Assembly (NCBI GenBank): GCA_008692225.1
Contig: VICG01000002.1
Span: 2,525,501 to 2,589,500 of the forward strand
Source of the DNA: Monilinia fructicola
Taxonomy: Eukaryota; Ascomycota; Leotiomycetes; Helotiales; Sclerotiniaceae
Direction: 5' to 3'
DNA: 64,000 nucleotides
Within the stretch, counting starts at the first letter, position 1. Each line of letters starts with the position of its first letter. The translations under genes were made by a program, and so were the position numbers. A model generated the notes under the pieces. The model was not told where the DNA came from and made no database searches. It saw only the letters and a program-made list of their open reading frames with translations. Shown here piece by piece: positions 24,001-35,842 of the stretch.

Positions 24001-24660
24001 GGATGTTGTATACGGGGTGCATACAAGTGGAGGGCTGCGGGGGTGGCGATCAGTGTTATTTGTGCATGGAAATCCGGGGAGCTACAGTCCTTGGACGATG
24101 TAGCATTAGCTCGTTCTTGGGAAATATCGTCGATGGCGCTCCTTCCCTTGCAGTATGATGGTAGCATTGAGCACTCCCCCAAACGCGAACGAAGATACCT
24201 GCGACCTTTCACTTCTCTCCTTCATGTCCATGTTGGGGCTGTGTGGTTACGAAGCAATTTTCAGATGTAGCCATGTGCATCTCGCCCATGAAATCCATGG
24301 CGAACGACTAACGCCCCCCCATGACATCAAGCGATACATCTATCCCCTCCTTCCCTATCCCCGCCATGCCTCCTATCCATCCGAACCAATTTGACATCAC
24401 GCGATATCGTCACTAACGTATCCAGCAGCGTTTCTGATATCACTAACCGTATCGCGAAACCGAGAGGCGCTAGAGGATCAATATTCTGGCAATACGCTGG
24501 TGCTTGATATATAGGATTGTTTTTGACTTTGAATATATTGGAGTATGGTTTGTGCGTATAGTGGATGGTTGTTTTGGGCGCTTGGTGGGAAGTTTGATGT
24601 GGAGTATTGTAATCTTATTGGGGTTGAGATGGGGTTGTAATATTGATATATTGATATACT
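21100..24660. other. Intergenic, no gene seen
   Basis: Several frames of 60-150 codons occur on the plus strand (for example 21546-21947 and 22479-22925), but they lack codon bias, starts with sensible context or any family motif. The part from 23160 to 23410 is rich in scattered ACCCTAA/CCCTAAT words, not arranged as a tandem array. Confidence 0.45.
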
Positions 24661-24670
24661 GGTATGCTGG

Positions 24671-24806
24671 TATGCTAATATGCTAATATGCTAATATGCT
24701 AATATGCTAATATGCTAATATGCTAATATGCTAATATGCTAATATGCTAATATGCTAATATGCTAATATGCTAATATGCTAATATGCTAATATGCTAATA
24801 CGCTAA
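24671..24806 (+). repeat. Octanucleotide satellite (TATGCTAA)n
   Basis: About 16 nearly perfect copies of the 8-bp unit TATGCTAA, preceded by related TGGTATGC words and ended by CGCTAACA. The near-identity of the units points to recent slippage or expansion. Confidence 0.95.
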
Positions 24807-24809
24807 CAT

Positions 24810-25740
24810 ACTCCCATTTCAACTCTTTAATCTCACTACATTTCAACATTATCAACTCCGCTTTAGAGATAATAATACATATCCTTTTATTATTTATCAT
24901 TTAAAGCTATTCCAAGATAGTCCCCTTTATTATCTAATCAAAATGAGTTATTTTATTCTATTTCGTTAGAATAAATTACTTTTCCAACTTCGCTTTCGCG
25001 TCTATCTTTTATTATTTTCTTTTCCCCCTATTTTTATTATAATTTATTGATTATTTAAAAACTCTTAATAGCTTAAATTGTAGTAACGACAACGATATGA
25101 AGAATAATAATCAGCCTATAATATACTTCGATACGTTTGAGGAAGTCGAGAGCTTAAAAAAAAAAGTAGATAATAGTTCCTACTAAACTATAATTCTCGC
25201 TTCTAGCTATTAATTAAAGGTTTTCCATATAGCATCATACATTATAACAGCGTGGGAATATACAACTATTCTAAACTCTCCAAGTTTACTTGATAGTAAT
25301 CTAAAAGTCCCTGAGTTTATTCTTCTTCCTATGATAAAAGGTAGATTATTACATCCAACATGCCATAACCTAGTGTGATCAAGCAATGCAACAAAGCCGA
25401 TCTTCATGAAAGCTATCCAAGTTACTCCTTCATATCTATGACGCTGTCTCTCGTTCTTGCCGACACGGCGGCGACCTCGGCTGTGCTACCGTCGTTCCTC
25501 CTGTAACGACCGTCACATTCATGGTAAAGTTGAAGCATTATATTTCGTTGAAATTCGAAAGTACCTTGCGTTTGCCATCTCGCTTTGCCTCTTATTCTAT
25601 CGTTTCCTCTCCGCTCCATTGCCTTTTCTAATCTTCGCATTTTACAAATTCGAATTTCTACGTCAATTCAATAATAGTAATACCGATGATAACGATGATG
25701 ATTATAATCGTAATCGAAATGTTAATTGTTGAAATAATAA
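24810..25740 (+). repeat. AT-rich repeat relic; second copy of the family seen at 5.2-6.0 kb
   Basis: Very AT-rich sequence without genes. The stretch 25523-25561 (GGTAAAGTTGAAGCATTATA..., ending GAAATTCGAAAG) matches the minus strand of 5623-5587 (GGTAAGTTAAAATCATTTTG..., same ending) with few differences. Further on, 25665-25735 (AATAATAG...TATAATCGTAATCG) resembles the minus strand of about 5500-5440. The two loci therefore share a diverged dispersed repeat in opposite orientation. Weak open frames on both strands (25210-25407 minus, 25422-25640 minus) may be remains of its coding capacity but are not recognised. Confidence 0.55.
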
Positions 25741-28700
25741 TCAGAGGTTAAAGCTCACATGAATGGCCAAATTGAATTATCATCAGACAGGACATAGCAC
25801 GTATTAGTTTAATTGTATCATATTGTGCTATTAGAAAAATAATAGCAAAGTTGATTCGCTAAAGAAGCAATATGCGCGATCGAGTGATCTGCGCAAATCT
25901 ATATTAGTCATAAGGCTAATATTAGTCATCATCCTCAAATGCCACGGCGAGTAACAACTTTCACCATCAACAATGGATTAGTTCTTTTAATGATAGAGTT
26001 TCGGGATCCTTCCGAAAACGAGAAAAATTAGCTCTAATAGACATTTTGGCAAAAATGTAATTGACAAATATAACCCATAACTTTGTATAATTCTTCAGCA
26101 AAACACGTCGCTCGTAGGTGATATTAGGCTTTTAACCTAATAATTGTTACGCACTTTTGCAAAGTCAGAATCATAGTAGCGAAGGGAGTGGTAAGTCCTA
26201 CCCATATAAATAATGCTAATCAAACCCCAAAGTTTACCAGATTGCTGGTATATTGATAACAATCTTCTTGTATTCATATGGCATTATACCATGTGCAGAA
26301 GCCATTATTTCTGGACCGTAGGAGACTTTATTTCTAATTAGCAAGATCTTTTAAACATTCTTATACACGAGGCACTTTGCGCTGCAGTTCAGACATCCTA
26401 TCTGAGGCGGATTATGGTCCACTATCTTAAAAACTCCATCAAGATCATTCCCATGGTGTAGGGCCATTAGACTTTCAAAAGATTTCTCTCGGGTGGAGGG
26501 TATGCCCACAAACGCCTAATTGGTGGATGATCACGTGCGGCCCTACCCTTCTTTGCAACCGAAAGGTAGCGAGATCATCACGCAGCGGAAAACTAAAAAG
26601 TATCCCATCATCGGGAATCGATAAAAGTCACATGTAGCTGGAGGGACGGGGAGCCTTCTACCCCTCTTCCAACTCCTCGTTCTCTCCTAGCCATGTAACC
26701 CGGGGAACTCGGCATTGCTCTGTTTTGTAATGCCATCAATCGAATCCCTACAGCTAATTGACCTGCAGGATTACATTCGCCCATTTTCTCGTATGGAAGT
26801 AAGGCACCAAGCTTAGCACAACCTATCCACAGCACTCACCAGCATTCTTTCTGCTCGGAGGACCATCTCGAGAAAATTTTCCTCTCTATGAGTCTATTCA
26901 TTACACGATACCTCATTATCACCAATATAATAGATCCAGATCAAATTCCTTCTAGAGCTCATCCAAGTGGGTTGGGGCTTGCAAGTTTCGCAGTCGATAC
27001 CATCACACAACCCTGAAAGATTATGCATTCTTCCGCATCCCTTTTCTTCGCATCTGCACGCTTCCCGTTCGAGCCTAGGAGAAATCTGATCCGGGACCGC
27101 TAGACTAGAAATGAATCTCAGCGCTCACACGGCATTTCGGAACAAGATCTCCTCTACTCTCAAGGCTTCCCTCCCAGGCAACGAAGAGCAGCGTAAAAAG
27201 AAAAATTGCAAGACGTGATGAAAAGCCATTTATCCACAGAAGCTTCCACAACGCAGCATAATCCGAGGAATCCTCAAAAGCCCGTTCGCACGCCTAACAA
27301 TAAGCGCTGTTGACCTAGACGTCCCTGAGGTGCGTCTGGGTTCTCCACCTAATTGTCTGCACAAGATAAACTTCCCTTTGACAAGAGCTTCGGGATTGTT
27401 GGACGGAAAGTGGGAAGATCTTGATCTGGATTCTATCTACGGCGCATTGAGTGATGGCTTTTCTGATATCGGAAGGCAATTATGGCTTTGATCGCTGCAC
27501 CTGGTGGGTGTGCGTGGCCATTGTCTTGAAATTAGTGCGAATGGGTATAATTTACCGAATACATCTTCATGGGGAGAATGCGATGGTTCCTTCGCTGCGC
27601 TAGGCTCGCTAATAAGATAACGTCATGATACTCTGGTTATCTAAAAGGACTTTTATGTTGCTCATTTTCTATCAGTTGTATATGTGATATATGATTATTT
27701 ACTGCGTAGTGATGGCTGTCACAACCATCCATCTCAATGATGTTGAAATCCTCGAATTCCCATTTTAGGCCATAGAGTGACAAATACTAAGGATGTTCGC
27801 TTTGCTAGTTGTTGGGGAACGAACATGGCCGTGCGGGACATTCGACAGATCAAGGGAGCGAGAATCCTCCATACAAGCGTTGATTGATAGTGATGAGCGA
27901 TATTTTACGGCTTTTCATGGTTCCGCTGTCTCGAGCTGACTTTGATCAAGCAGATAGGCCCTCGTATGGTGAATTGTTTGCTCTTAAACCCACGTGAATC
28001 TTGAACTGCTGGCTTGTAAATCAACCCTAAGGGATATAAAATTTTATAATGAACTATTGGGAGGTCTTTTTGGCTTTCTATCTGTTTGTACCATGTGAAA
28101 TCTCCGTGATATTGTAGTCCGCTTCTATCATTCTACGAATTACTGGTAAAGCGATTATTGTGGACGCTCTAGATGACTACAATCATGGCTCTTCGGTAAT
28201 CGACGGTCTATACCGTGGTAGAAGATACCATCTGTGAGTGTAAGATTGCTTCTATACCTTGATTTTTGACAACTCTGATTACACTCAAACTGGTAGTGTA
28301 AGTGAATGTTGCACGATGGCCAGATTCATCTCACCGATGCTATAATTATGGGGAGGTTTTGTATGCGTAAGTAGTTTTTTGCATATTTTTCTTTGATGTT
28401 TAGCCGTATTTTTACAGGATTCTCCAACGACTGTGGTGAGCAAGAATAACAAGAATAGCAAATTATCAAGAATAAATAACATGGCTCGATAAGGAATGGA
28501 ACCTTCTCCCCATTATATATCCCCTTCTCTTATATTTTCTAGCCGCGCCCCACCCCATCTCTCAAGGAATTACCCGGGTTTAAGAAACCATTCGCATCCC
28601 AGGAGAATGCTCCATGACCTTGAGCCTCCCCTAATCCAGTCAGTCATGCTCATCACATCCACTGAAGCAAGTGAGAGGCGTCTCAAGCTACTGAGAGGGT

Positions 28701-30905
28701 GGCTTCATGCTCCATTGCTGAGTATCAATCAACCTGGGACCAATATAGAGACGACAGAAAGAGCCTTCTTGCGGGTATAATGGATCAATGGAACCCTAGC
28801 ATCAGAAAAATCCATAGTTGTTTCGATTGATTAGCTCCTACCCTTCTCATTATTTGACAGCTTCTTGTCTGACCCTTTCTCACTTGGTGTCCCTCAAGCT
28901 CCTTCTTCCTTCACACAAGCATATTCTTGGTGACGTAATTCTCCAACAAGCAAAACATTAAATTAAGATGAGTGGATAGAACAGAATGACTATGAACGAA
29001 ATGGATCGGTGGAGTGTGAGGTTGATGTTAATGTTGATGTCGAGGTAGATATTGACACCTCTTCTACTTTTACCTGATCTTTTCTCTTCTCCGCTTGGTC
29101 ATTTGGTGACCAAGGAAATCAAGATGCAGAGAAAAAGATAAAACATGAGTAATGGTTCGATAATATGCAGTGATTATAATTGTTCAATGTGTTGTCAGCT
29201 CAAACTCATTCGTGGCCCAATATATTGAATAATGTTACTTGATTTCCGATATATCACTGCTCCCAACCACTTCCATTATTAGTTCACTCTCAAGTTGATT
29301 CAACATTTGAATCATAATCATTTATATGCGAACAACCCGATATAACTTACTCTATCAACGATCAACCCTGAGGCCTCTTTATAGCGAGTTTATATCATCG
29401 TCAATTCATCGTGACATTGTGACATTGTGACATCGTAACATGAACATATAAAACCTACGTGAACATATAATGACAGATTAAGAAGTCATCAATGAAATGG
29501 ATCGAATGGACGGTAGAATCTATAAACACTTAGTATAGTTGAAGTTTAGCTTCCCTTATACTTTGTGAAGGTATTGATGCAAAGATGATACATGCGTTGG
29601 TGAAAGTATTCGTGATGAGATTACTCGAGTAGTTGGGATGAGATGACGTAAGATAATTGTCAGGATGCTAATCAGATTTCTAAATATTCATAACCTACTA
29701 GATAGCTGCACTGCACTGCACTGCAATTCATTCTATCTATTATTCGAAGTGTTTCACTCTTTCTTCCAAATTTATCATCATACTTCCCATCCCGTCTAAC
29801 GTGATATTTCTTAATAAACTCTCCAAAATCTGATCCATGGCAATTAATTAATGTATGTATACTCGAGTAGATCTCATCCCCGTCTTCTCTCCATTATTAG
29901 TCTAATCGTTGCTCTGAAAACGACCTGAGATTGGCACGACAAGGAAATATCAGATCGCTTCACTAAATATAAAACACTCGATCAACAATTAATGAATACA
30001 CATCATAATCAATCTATAATACCAACAACAACAACAACAACATTCACAGTCATCACAGCAACAATTACCCGTGAACTATTATTCATCGATCCTCACCTCG
30101 CATTCCCAACAATCAGAATTACAACCACAGCCTCAATCACAGCTCCAACATGAATCACATCAATCATTTTTCCACTCAAGGTTTCTTTACCATATCTCTC
30201 CACAAGAATAATTCATTCTCAAACTTCCTCTCCTCGTTCTCCCTCTTTGTCCTCTTTCCTCCACAGCCAGCCAACCAACCAACATAAGATACCAACGAAA
30301 CAAGTTACAGTCGGAAAACAATACCTTTGTTAAATTAAACCTGATGGTCTTTATCTATCGTGAAAGAAAATACAGATCGTAAAATAAACCCTATGTCGAA
30401 CGAACAAATCAACAAACAAATAAACGAACATACAAACAGAACAATCCCAATAGTATCCCCGACTTCTTTGTTCTTTTAGATATAAAATATCTCATCATTA
30501 GTCCTATACATTACGATACATCATTCTGTGATACTTCATCGCTCACGCTCACCACTCATCGAAAGATATTGCAAAGTGATATTGCATCACGAAGTAAGGC
30601 TTCTGCACGCATCACAAGCAGGGAAGGATATTGCAGCCAGAAATCTTTGGAAACTGAAAACACACCGGAAATTCGAAATTTGATCTCATTCCAGTACCTC
30701 GAGATCTAATCAAGAGTAGTCAAACAGCTCACCATCACCAAATCTGCTACTCGCCTTTCGACAAACACAGCAGCCACAATAGTTCTCCCGAATCTCTCGC
30801 AGGGCATCTACAGACAGCGGTCCAAACGTAGAATTAATTATAAGCGCAGCTCTAAGCTCCCAGACGACGACCAAAACCCACGACCGCAACTCGAAAAGAA
30901 GAAAG
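25741..30905. other. Gene-free stretch of about 5 kb
   Basis: No ORF with protein-like character was found. The 75-codon minus frame at 26608-26835 and the 94-codon plus frame at 28496-28780 have no features. The right part (29.4-30.7 kb) is rich in CAA, ATC and CATTGTGA-type short repeats and pyrimidine runs, resembling a long fungal promoter/leader ahead of the small gene at 30906. Confidence 0.4.
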
Positions 30906-31145
30906 ATGTGCACGGAATGGTTCTTTCGCTACGCGTGCGAACACCCGGCGGAAACGGCGCCGAGCATGAAATGGAACCAAGATTGCAAATCGAAGCTACC
31001 GGCTTTTACGAGGGAGTGTCCTTCGTATGCGGTCGAGTGGACGGATTTCCAGGAGTTGTGCGCGGGGTGTGAGATGAGGAAGGAGGAGGAGAGGAAGAAG
31101 CGGGATGATGAGGGGGAGAGGAAGACGTTGTGCGTGAGTAATTAA
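30906..31145 (+). CDS. Small Cys- and Lys/Glu-rich protein of unknown function
   Basis: 79 residues from an ATG in good context (AAGAAAGATGTGC). It starts MCTEWFFRYACEHPAE and contains seven cysteines in all (C2, C11, then CKS, ECP, ELCAGC and the penultimate LCVSN), with a charged helical C-terminal part (KEEERKKRDDEGERK). No signal peptide, so likely intracellular. The Cys arrangement could bind metal, but no named finger is matched. A GTGAGT donor-like sequence near the stop (about 31132) leaves open a further exon. Frame quality, start context and composition contrast with the surrounding noise, which is why I call it a gene. Confidence 0.55.
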   Translation: MCTEWFFRYACEHPAETAPSMKWNQDCKSKLPAFTRECPSYAVEWTDFQELCAGCEMRKEEERKKRDDEGERKTLCVSN

Positions 31146-31537
31146 TCGATGCCATCCATGCCAGGGAGGGGAAGGAAAATTCAAGGGAGACGGGAGGGAG
31201 GATAACGTCATGGGAATGGGGGTTGGGAATAGCCGGATTCTGATGTGTAGAATGCGATAGACTATAGCATCCCGCTCACCGATACTGCAACACAATTCCC
31301 CTTTCGCGATCTTCAACATCGTCAAAACAGCACCCCAGAAGCTTTCAGGAGATGAACTATGTAGGATGGTAGGATGGTATAGCTGTAGCCGAGGGAATCT
31401 TAGGATTGACACTTGTATCCAATCTATGTAATCAAAAGACAAATATCAACGAAGAGAAGAGAAGAAGAAAGGAAAAGGGGAGCTGCTGATCGTGAAGGAT
31501 GTTTTCAAAAGAAATGACAAAACTTTCCGTGAATGTT

Positions 31538-31573
31538 CTAATGCTAATGCTAATGCTAATGCTAATGCTAATT
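31538..31573 (+). repeat. (CTAATG)n microsatellite
   Basis: About six CTAATG units. A second short array of GCGTAGTGTA-type words follows at about 31638-31672. Confidence 0.85.
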
Positions 31574-34500
31574 CCAGGTCTCGCGGCAGTGCGTTCTGGC
31601 CATGTGGCCGCATTAGAGTTAGTGAGTAAGTGTGTCAGCGTAGCGTAGTGTAGCGTAGCGTAGTGTAGTGTGGTGGAGTATCGTACCACAATCTTAGTCT
31701 CATTCCTCATGACCATCTATTTCCCACCATCTCTCCCTCTTTCAAAAAGCAATCCATCCATCTTCTTCGCCCGTATGCAAACTCCGCTGCGGCGAAAAAA
31801 CCCACCGTCTTACTAAGACCGGATAGCTATCTCGAGGCCCTCTCAGATGCTTAATTGGGGAGGAGTGGAATGAATGTTTGGCTCAGGGGAACGTCTCTTG
31901 TAGCGAGAGAAACGGAAACGGAAACGGAGACGGGTAGCGGTGTGGTGCGGCACTTGGGTGGGGGTATTTGCTTGGGAACTGCGATTGTAGAATGTGGAGT
32001 GCGGATGGCGGAAGGGAGACGATAATGACAAGACGCTTGTCTTGAGCTTGAATGTGGTCCCGAGGAGGGACAGGCCCCAGGGAAATCAACATGCCGTGGG
32101 GCTGCAGTGATTCCATCCCCACAACACCCGTGACGTCGGCACGTCTTGGACTCGAGGGCGCCGTCATGATCGAGAGATGGGATGAGATCACGCGCGATGC
32201 CCTCGTCAAGCGCGACGAGGACGTCAAGATTAAGATTGGCCGGTCGCGGATACTCTTGGTGCTCTCCATCCGAACTCGCCATCGCAATGTCCTGCCGATC
32301 GATGGAAAGTCGCACTCGCAAGACTCGCCACGATCGATGGATGGCCGGGGCTGCAGGCGCGCTGTATTTGAGTTTTCCCGCCGGGGCCAGGTCACGAGGA
32401 GCGTGCGCTGGGAGCACCGAGATGGATGGGCCTGGGCGCCGAATACCGGAAGGGTGGAATGTGCTGCGTGACTAGCCGGATGGGGAACGTGGCGGGACGC
32501 ACGTGTGAGTCGGCGATGCAGAAGAAGGTTTGGAGGGACCTGGCAAAGACCCGAGTGTTTGTTTCCGTGGATCTCGTTTGGGTTGCGCCGACAGGTGCCT
32601 TGGTCTGGTTGGCGGGAGCGGTGAGGAGGCTCGGCCTTGGCGTGAGGTGAATGCTGGATTGGAGATCGTCGACTTTAGTATCCGGGATGGGGCGGCGTAA
32701 GCCGGATGATGAGTCAGATGAGAGGTCGCCGATGCTCACTGAGGCTGCTGGATGTGGTCAGCAAGTCTCGATCGCGAGTGGACTTGGCATGAAGAATTAT
32801 ATGATTCTGCATGCTTTGGTGTCTGTCAATAGGGGGCATTCTCCAAGGAGGCATCCACGTGGCTTTTGACAACGGGGGCCGAGTCCCCGCATTGTCCGAT
32901 GGGCTGGCTTATCCCCGCTCCTTGCACAGCGTGGGGGTAAAGAGAAATAAAGCATTCCTGGAGCTGGGAGGCTGGAACGAGATGCTTGGGGCATGCTGCG
33001 ATGAGGTGGACCCGTGCAAGAGGAATCCGTTGTCCGCTTGTTCGTGCTGTTCCCTGCATTGGTTGGGCATGAATTGATTTCAAATGATGGGGTCTGACAT
33101 GATACACGAGAGGAGGTATCATCGGCCCGTACGACTTACTACCTTTTCAGCTGGAGCCCCGGGGAAAAGTTGCGACTCCGGTAGTAGTGGTGAGTGGGTA
33201 CGCGGAACGCAGGGCTGAATTTCATGACCGTCCTGAGTCCTGACACCTCACCGATATTTTCCCCTTGGCTAAGTGCGGCGCGCGCGAGCCGACCATTGCG
33301 TATCGCTGACATGCCTAGTTTCTATGCACCAATTGCGGTGGTATCTACAGTCACGCCAATTCGATGGGCCACGGGCTTCGATGCACCCTGGGCGGATTCT
33401 AGACTTTTTCTCACGCCGACCAATCGTATATTTTAAAAGGTCGAACATTCGACCGGCTGACTTTTTCGTTGGTTTCGCAGGGATACCACCCTTCCGTCCC
33501 AGTATGTCGGTATTCATTGTTGACCAACCATGAGGAACACCTCGGGTTACTTGTGACGACAGGAGCGCGAACTCTATTCTCCAATCCCCTCTCTGAAATA
33601 CGAGGTGGGTACGCCGGGGTGCCTCGGGGTGATGAAATTATAATTGGGTGCGACTCAACCAGGATACTTGAAGAAAGTGGAAGACCGGGATGGATATGGT
33701 GCAATGCTTGTTGGCACGAAGGAATTCCAGGTATCCGGTTCTGCCAATCACAGAATTTACCTCGGAAAATCGAGGCAAGGGGTGGTCAGAAATTAATCGC
33801 CCCTCGTGCCAAACTTTATCCAGCCATTGGCACCGGAAGTGAGGGATGAAGGAGGCGCCAGTGGATCCAATTTGGGTGGTGAGTTGTCCATCCCGTCACC
33901 TCAGCATGGGATTCCTGTACCGTGCTTGCGATGCTGCTGCGGCACCTGGGAAAGACTCTCTGTGCGGATTACGGCGGGGGAAAATGCTACACGATCAACA
34001 CTGGAGAATGAATCACATCTGGGCCATCTGTGCAGAATTGTGCGCTCGCGAAAAGGCTTTGACAAGATTGACTTGGCGAGGCGGGAGGCTGCATGCGTTC
34101 ACCAAAACAAGATACGAGACATGATAGTTCCCCCAGCCTTACAGTCACGTCCGTGTTCTGGAGCGGCGAGCGTCCGCTTGAAACATTTTCCTGTGGGGAA
34201 CGAATGATTCAGGAGAAAAAAAGAGGAAGGTGATCGACGCCTCAGATACAGTGCAAAATTGGTACCCCCACAAATTCTAGAGTTTGAGACATGCGATCAA
34301 GCCGCGGGGGATTGTTGTCGGATCTTACTGCACAGGACGCTTTCAAATTTGGCCTTCGTGTCGTACCCACGAGCCACAGCGAGTGTTGTTCGACGCAATA
34401 CAGACCCGGCGCCATGGACTTGTGCGCGGCATCCCTGCTCGAGGCGAACCCACCTTCGCCCGGGATTGGTCAGAATTCATGTTATCGCAGATGGTCATGT

Positions 34501-35820
34501 CCGAAATAAAAAAAGAATTCGCACCATGATGATGTGGGCTGGCATTGTTTTTTAGATATCACCAAGACACTGCGATCGAAGCATTGATCGTGACGTTTGA
34601 CAAACTAAAGGGGGAGGAGAAGAAGGGGGGGAGGGGCGGCTTCGTACTACGTGTAGATGATCAGGCAATCAATCTCCTTTCTTTCTTTTTTCCCCCAACA
34701 CCGATGCTGAGATGACAATGTCCGTGAGACGTTTCCGGTCCGAAAGCGACTTCAAACTTTGGGCGACGGAAAGCTAATAGTGTAAGTAGATGGGCAAAGG
34801 GGATGGATGATAGGCTAAAATGCAAATTGTGGGCTCGACTAATGGGACCCGAACGAGGATTGGATCGGTCAGAGCTAATTTGAGGGACAAAAAGCTTGCA
34901 AAGCTTCACCTTTAACGACGCGCGATTCTTTTGGCTGGATGTTGATCCCTCGGCTAGCATGGGGTAGTTTTAACCGGTCGTCTATCTCCCACCAATATAC
35001 GCCAAATGTAGAAGATGCCGGATAGGGCGCATCGCTCCTAAAGGTGGGTGATGGGTGATGGGTGGCCCATGTGACTGTTTCAATACCGTATCCCTGTACC
35101 GCAGGAATCTCCACATCGCCGTTACCATACTGTCGGGTCGTCTCGAAAAGTGGAGTTAATCTATTTCCACTATTCTTGAGAGGGAAAGTGGGAGGAGGGC
35201 CAGGGGAGTGGTCTGGTGCTTCGGGCGGAATGTACGGTACTGTATTGTGGTTCAAGTGCAGGCAGCGGAGCTTTTAATATGTATATAATATTGCACGATC
35301 AATAGCTAACCCCTTTCACATCTCGCCGCCTCCCACCGTGAGTATCCCGAGCGACGCTCCCAGTAAAAGTAATTCGCGGCGCACGTGAAGCAGCGCAGGC
35401 GCGACCGAGTATGCGAACGAAACACGGTCTACCCGCAAGCGGACAGAGCTGCGCTGTTGATCGGGCCTCGTGTGGCGGTGTGATGTGATATCCCAATCTT
35501 ACAGTGCTCATGATGGGTTTGCTGAGGTGATGCTACCTTCTTTTTTCGAGTCTCGACATCAGACGTGCCCCCTCTTACAGTTGCGCGCATCGTGCATGCA
35601 TGACACGCATTTCAGTCATCCATCGTATTTCGTGTGATCTTCGCTGCCTTTCAGCTGCCTACCTGAATGGTGGAAATGAGGCTTACACCGACACGCTCGC
35701 GCAAACCTCTTCCTGTATCCTTCCCCCCCCCATCGCGATGGAACGTTCGCAGGGGGTTACCACACTGCTGGAATCTGATGCGGTTTCTGGCGAAATGGCG
35801 GTAAGGAGAGCGCAGCCTGT

Positions 35821-35842
35821 AGGGTTAGGTTAGGGTTTAGGG
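35821..35842 (+). repeat. Short interstitial telomere-like sequence
   Basis: AGGGTTAGGTTAGGGTTTAG closely resembles three degenerate TTAGGG telomere units. It is isolated and not at a sequence end. Confidence 0.6.

Noticed and set aside
26608..26835. 75-codon minus frame
   Set aside because: No motif or start context; judged spurious.
31851..34555. Cluster of 70-190 codon frames on both strands
   Set aside because: All overlap one another in GC-richer DNA, are Arg/Ser/Pro-rich and cannot be joined into an intron-bounded gene.
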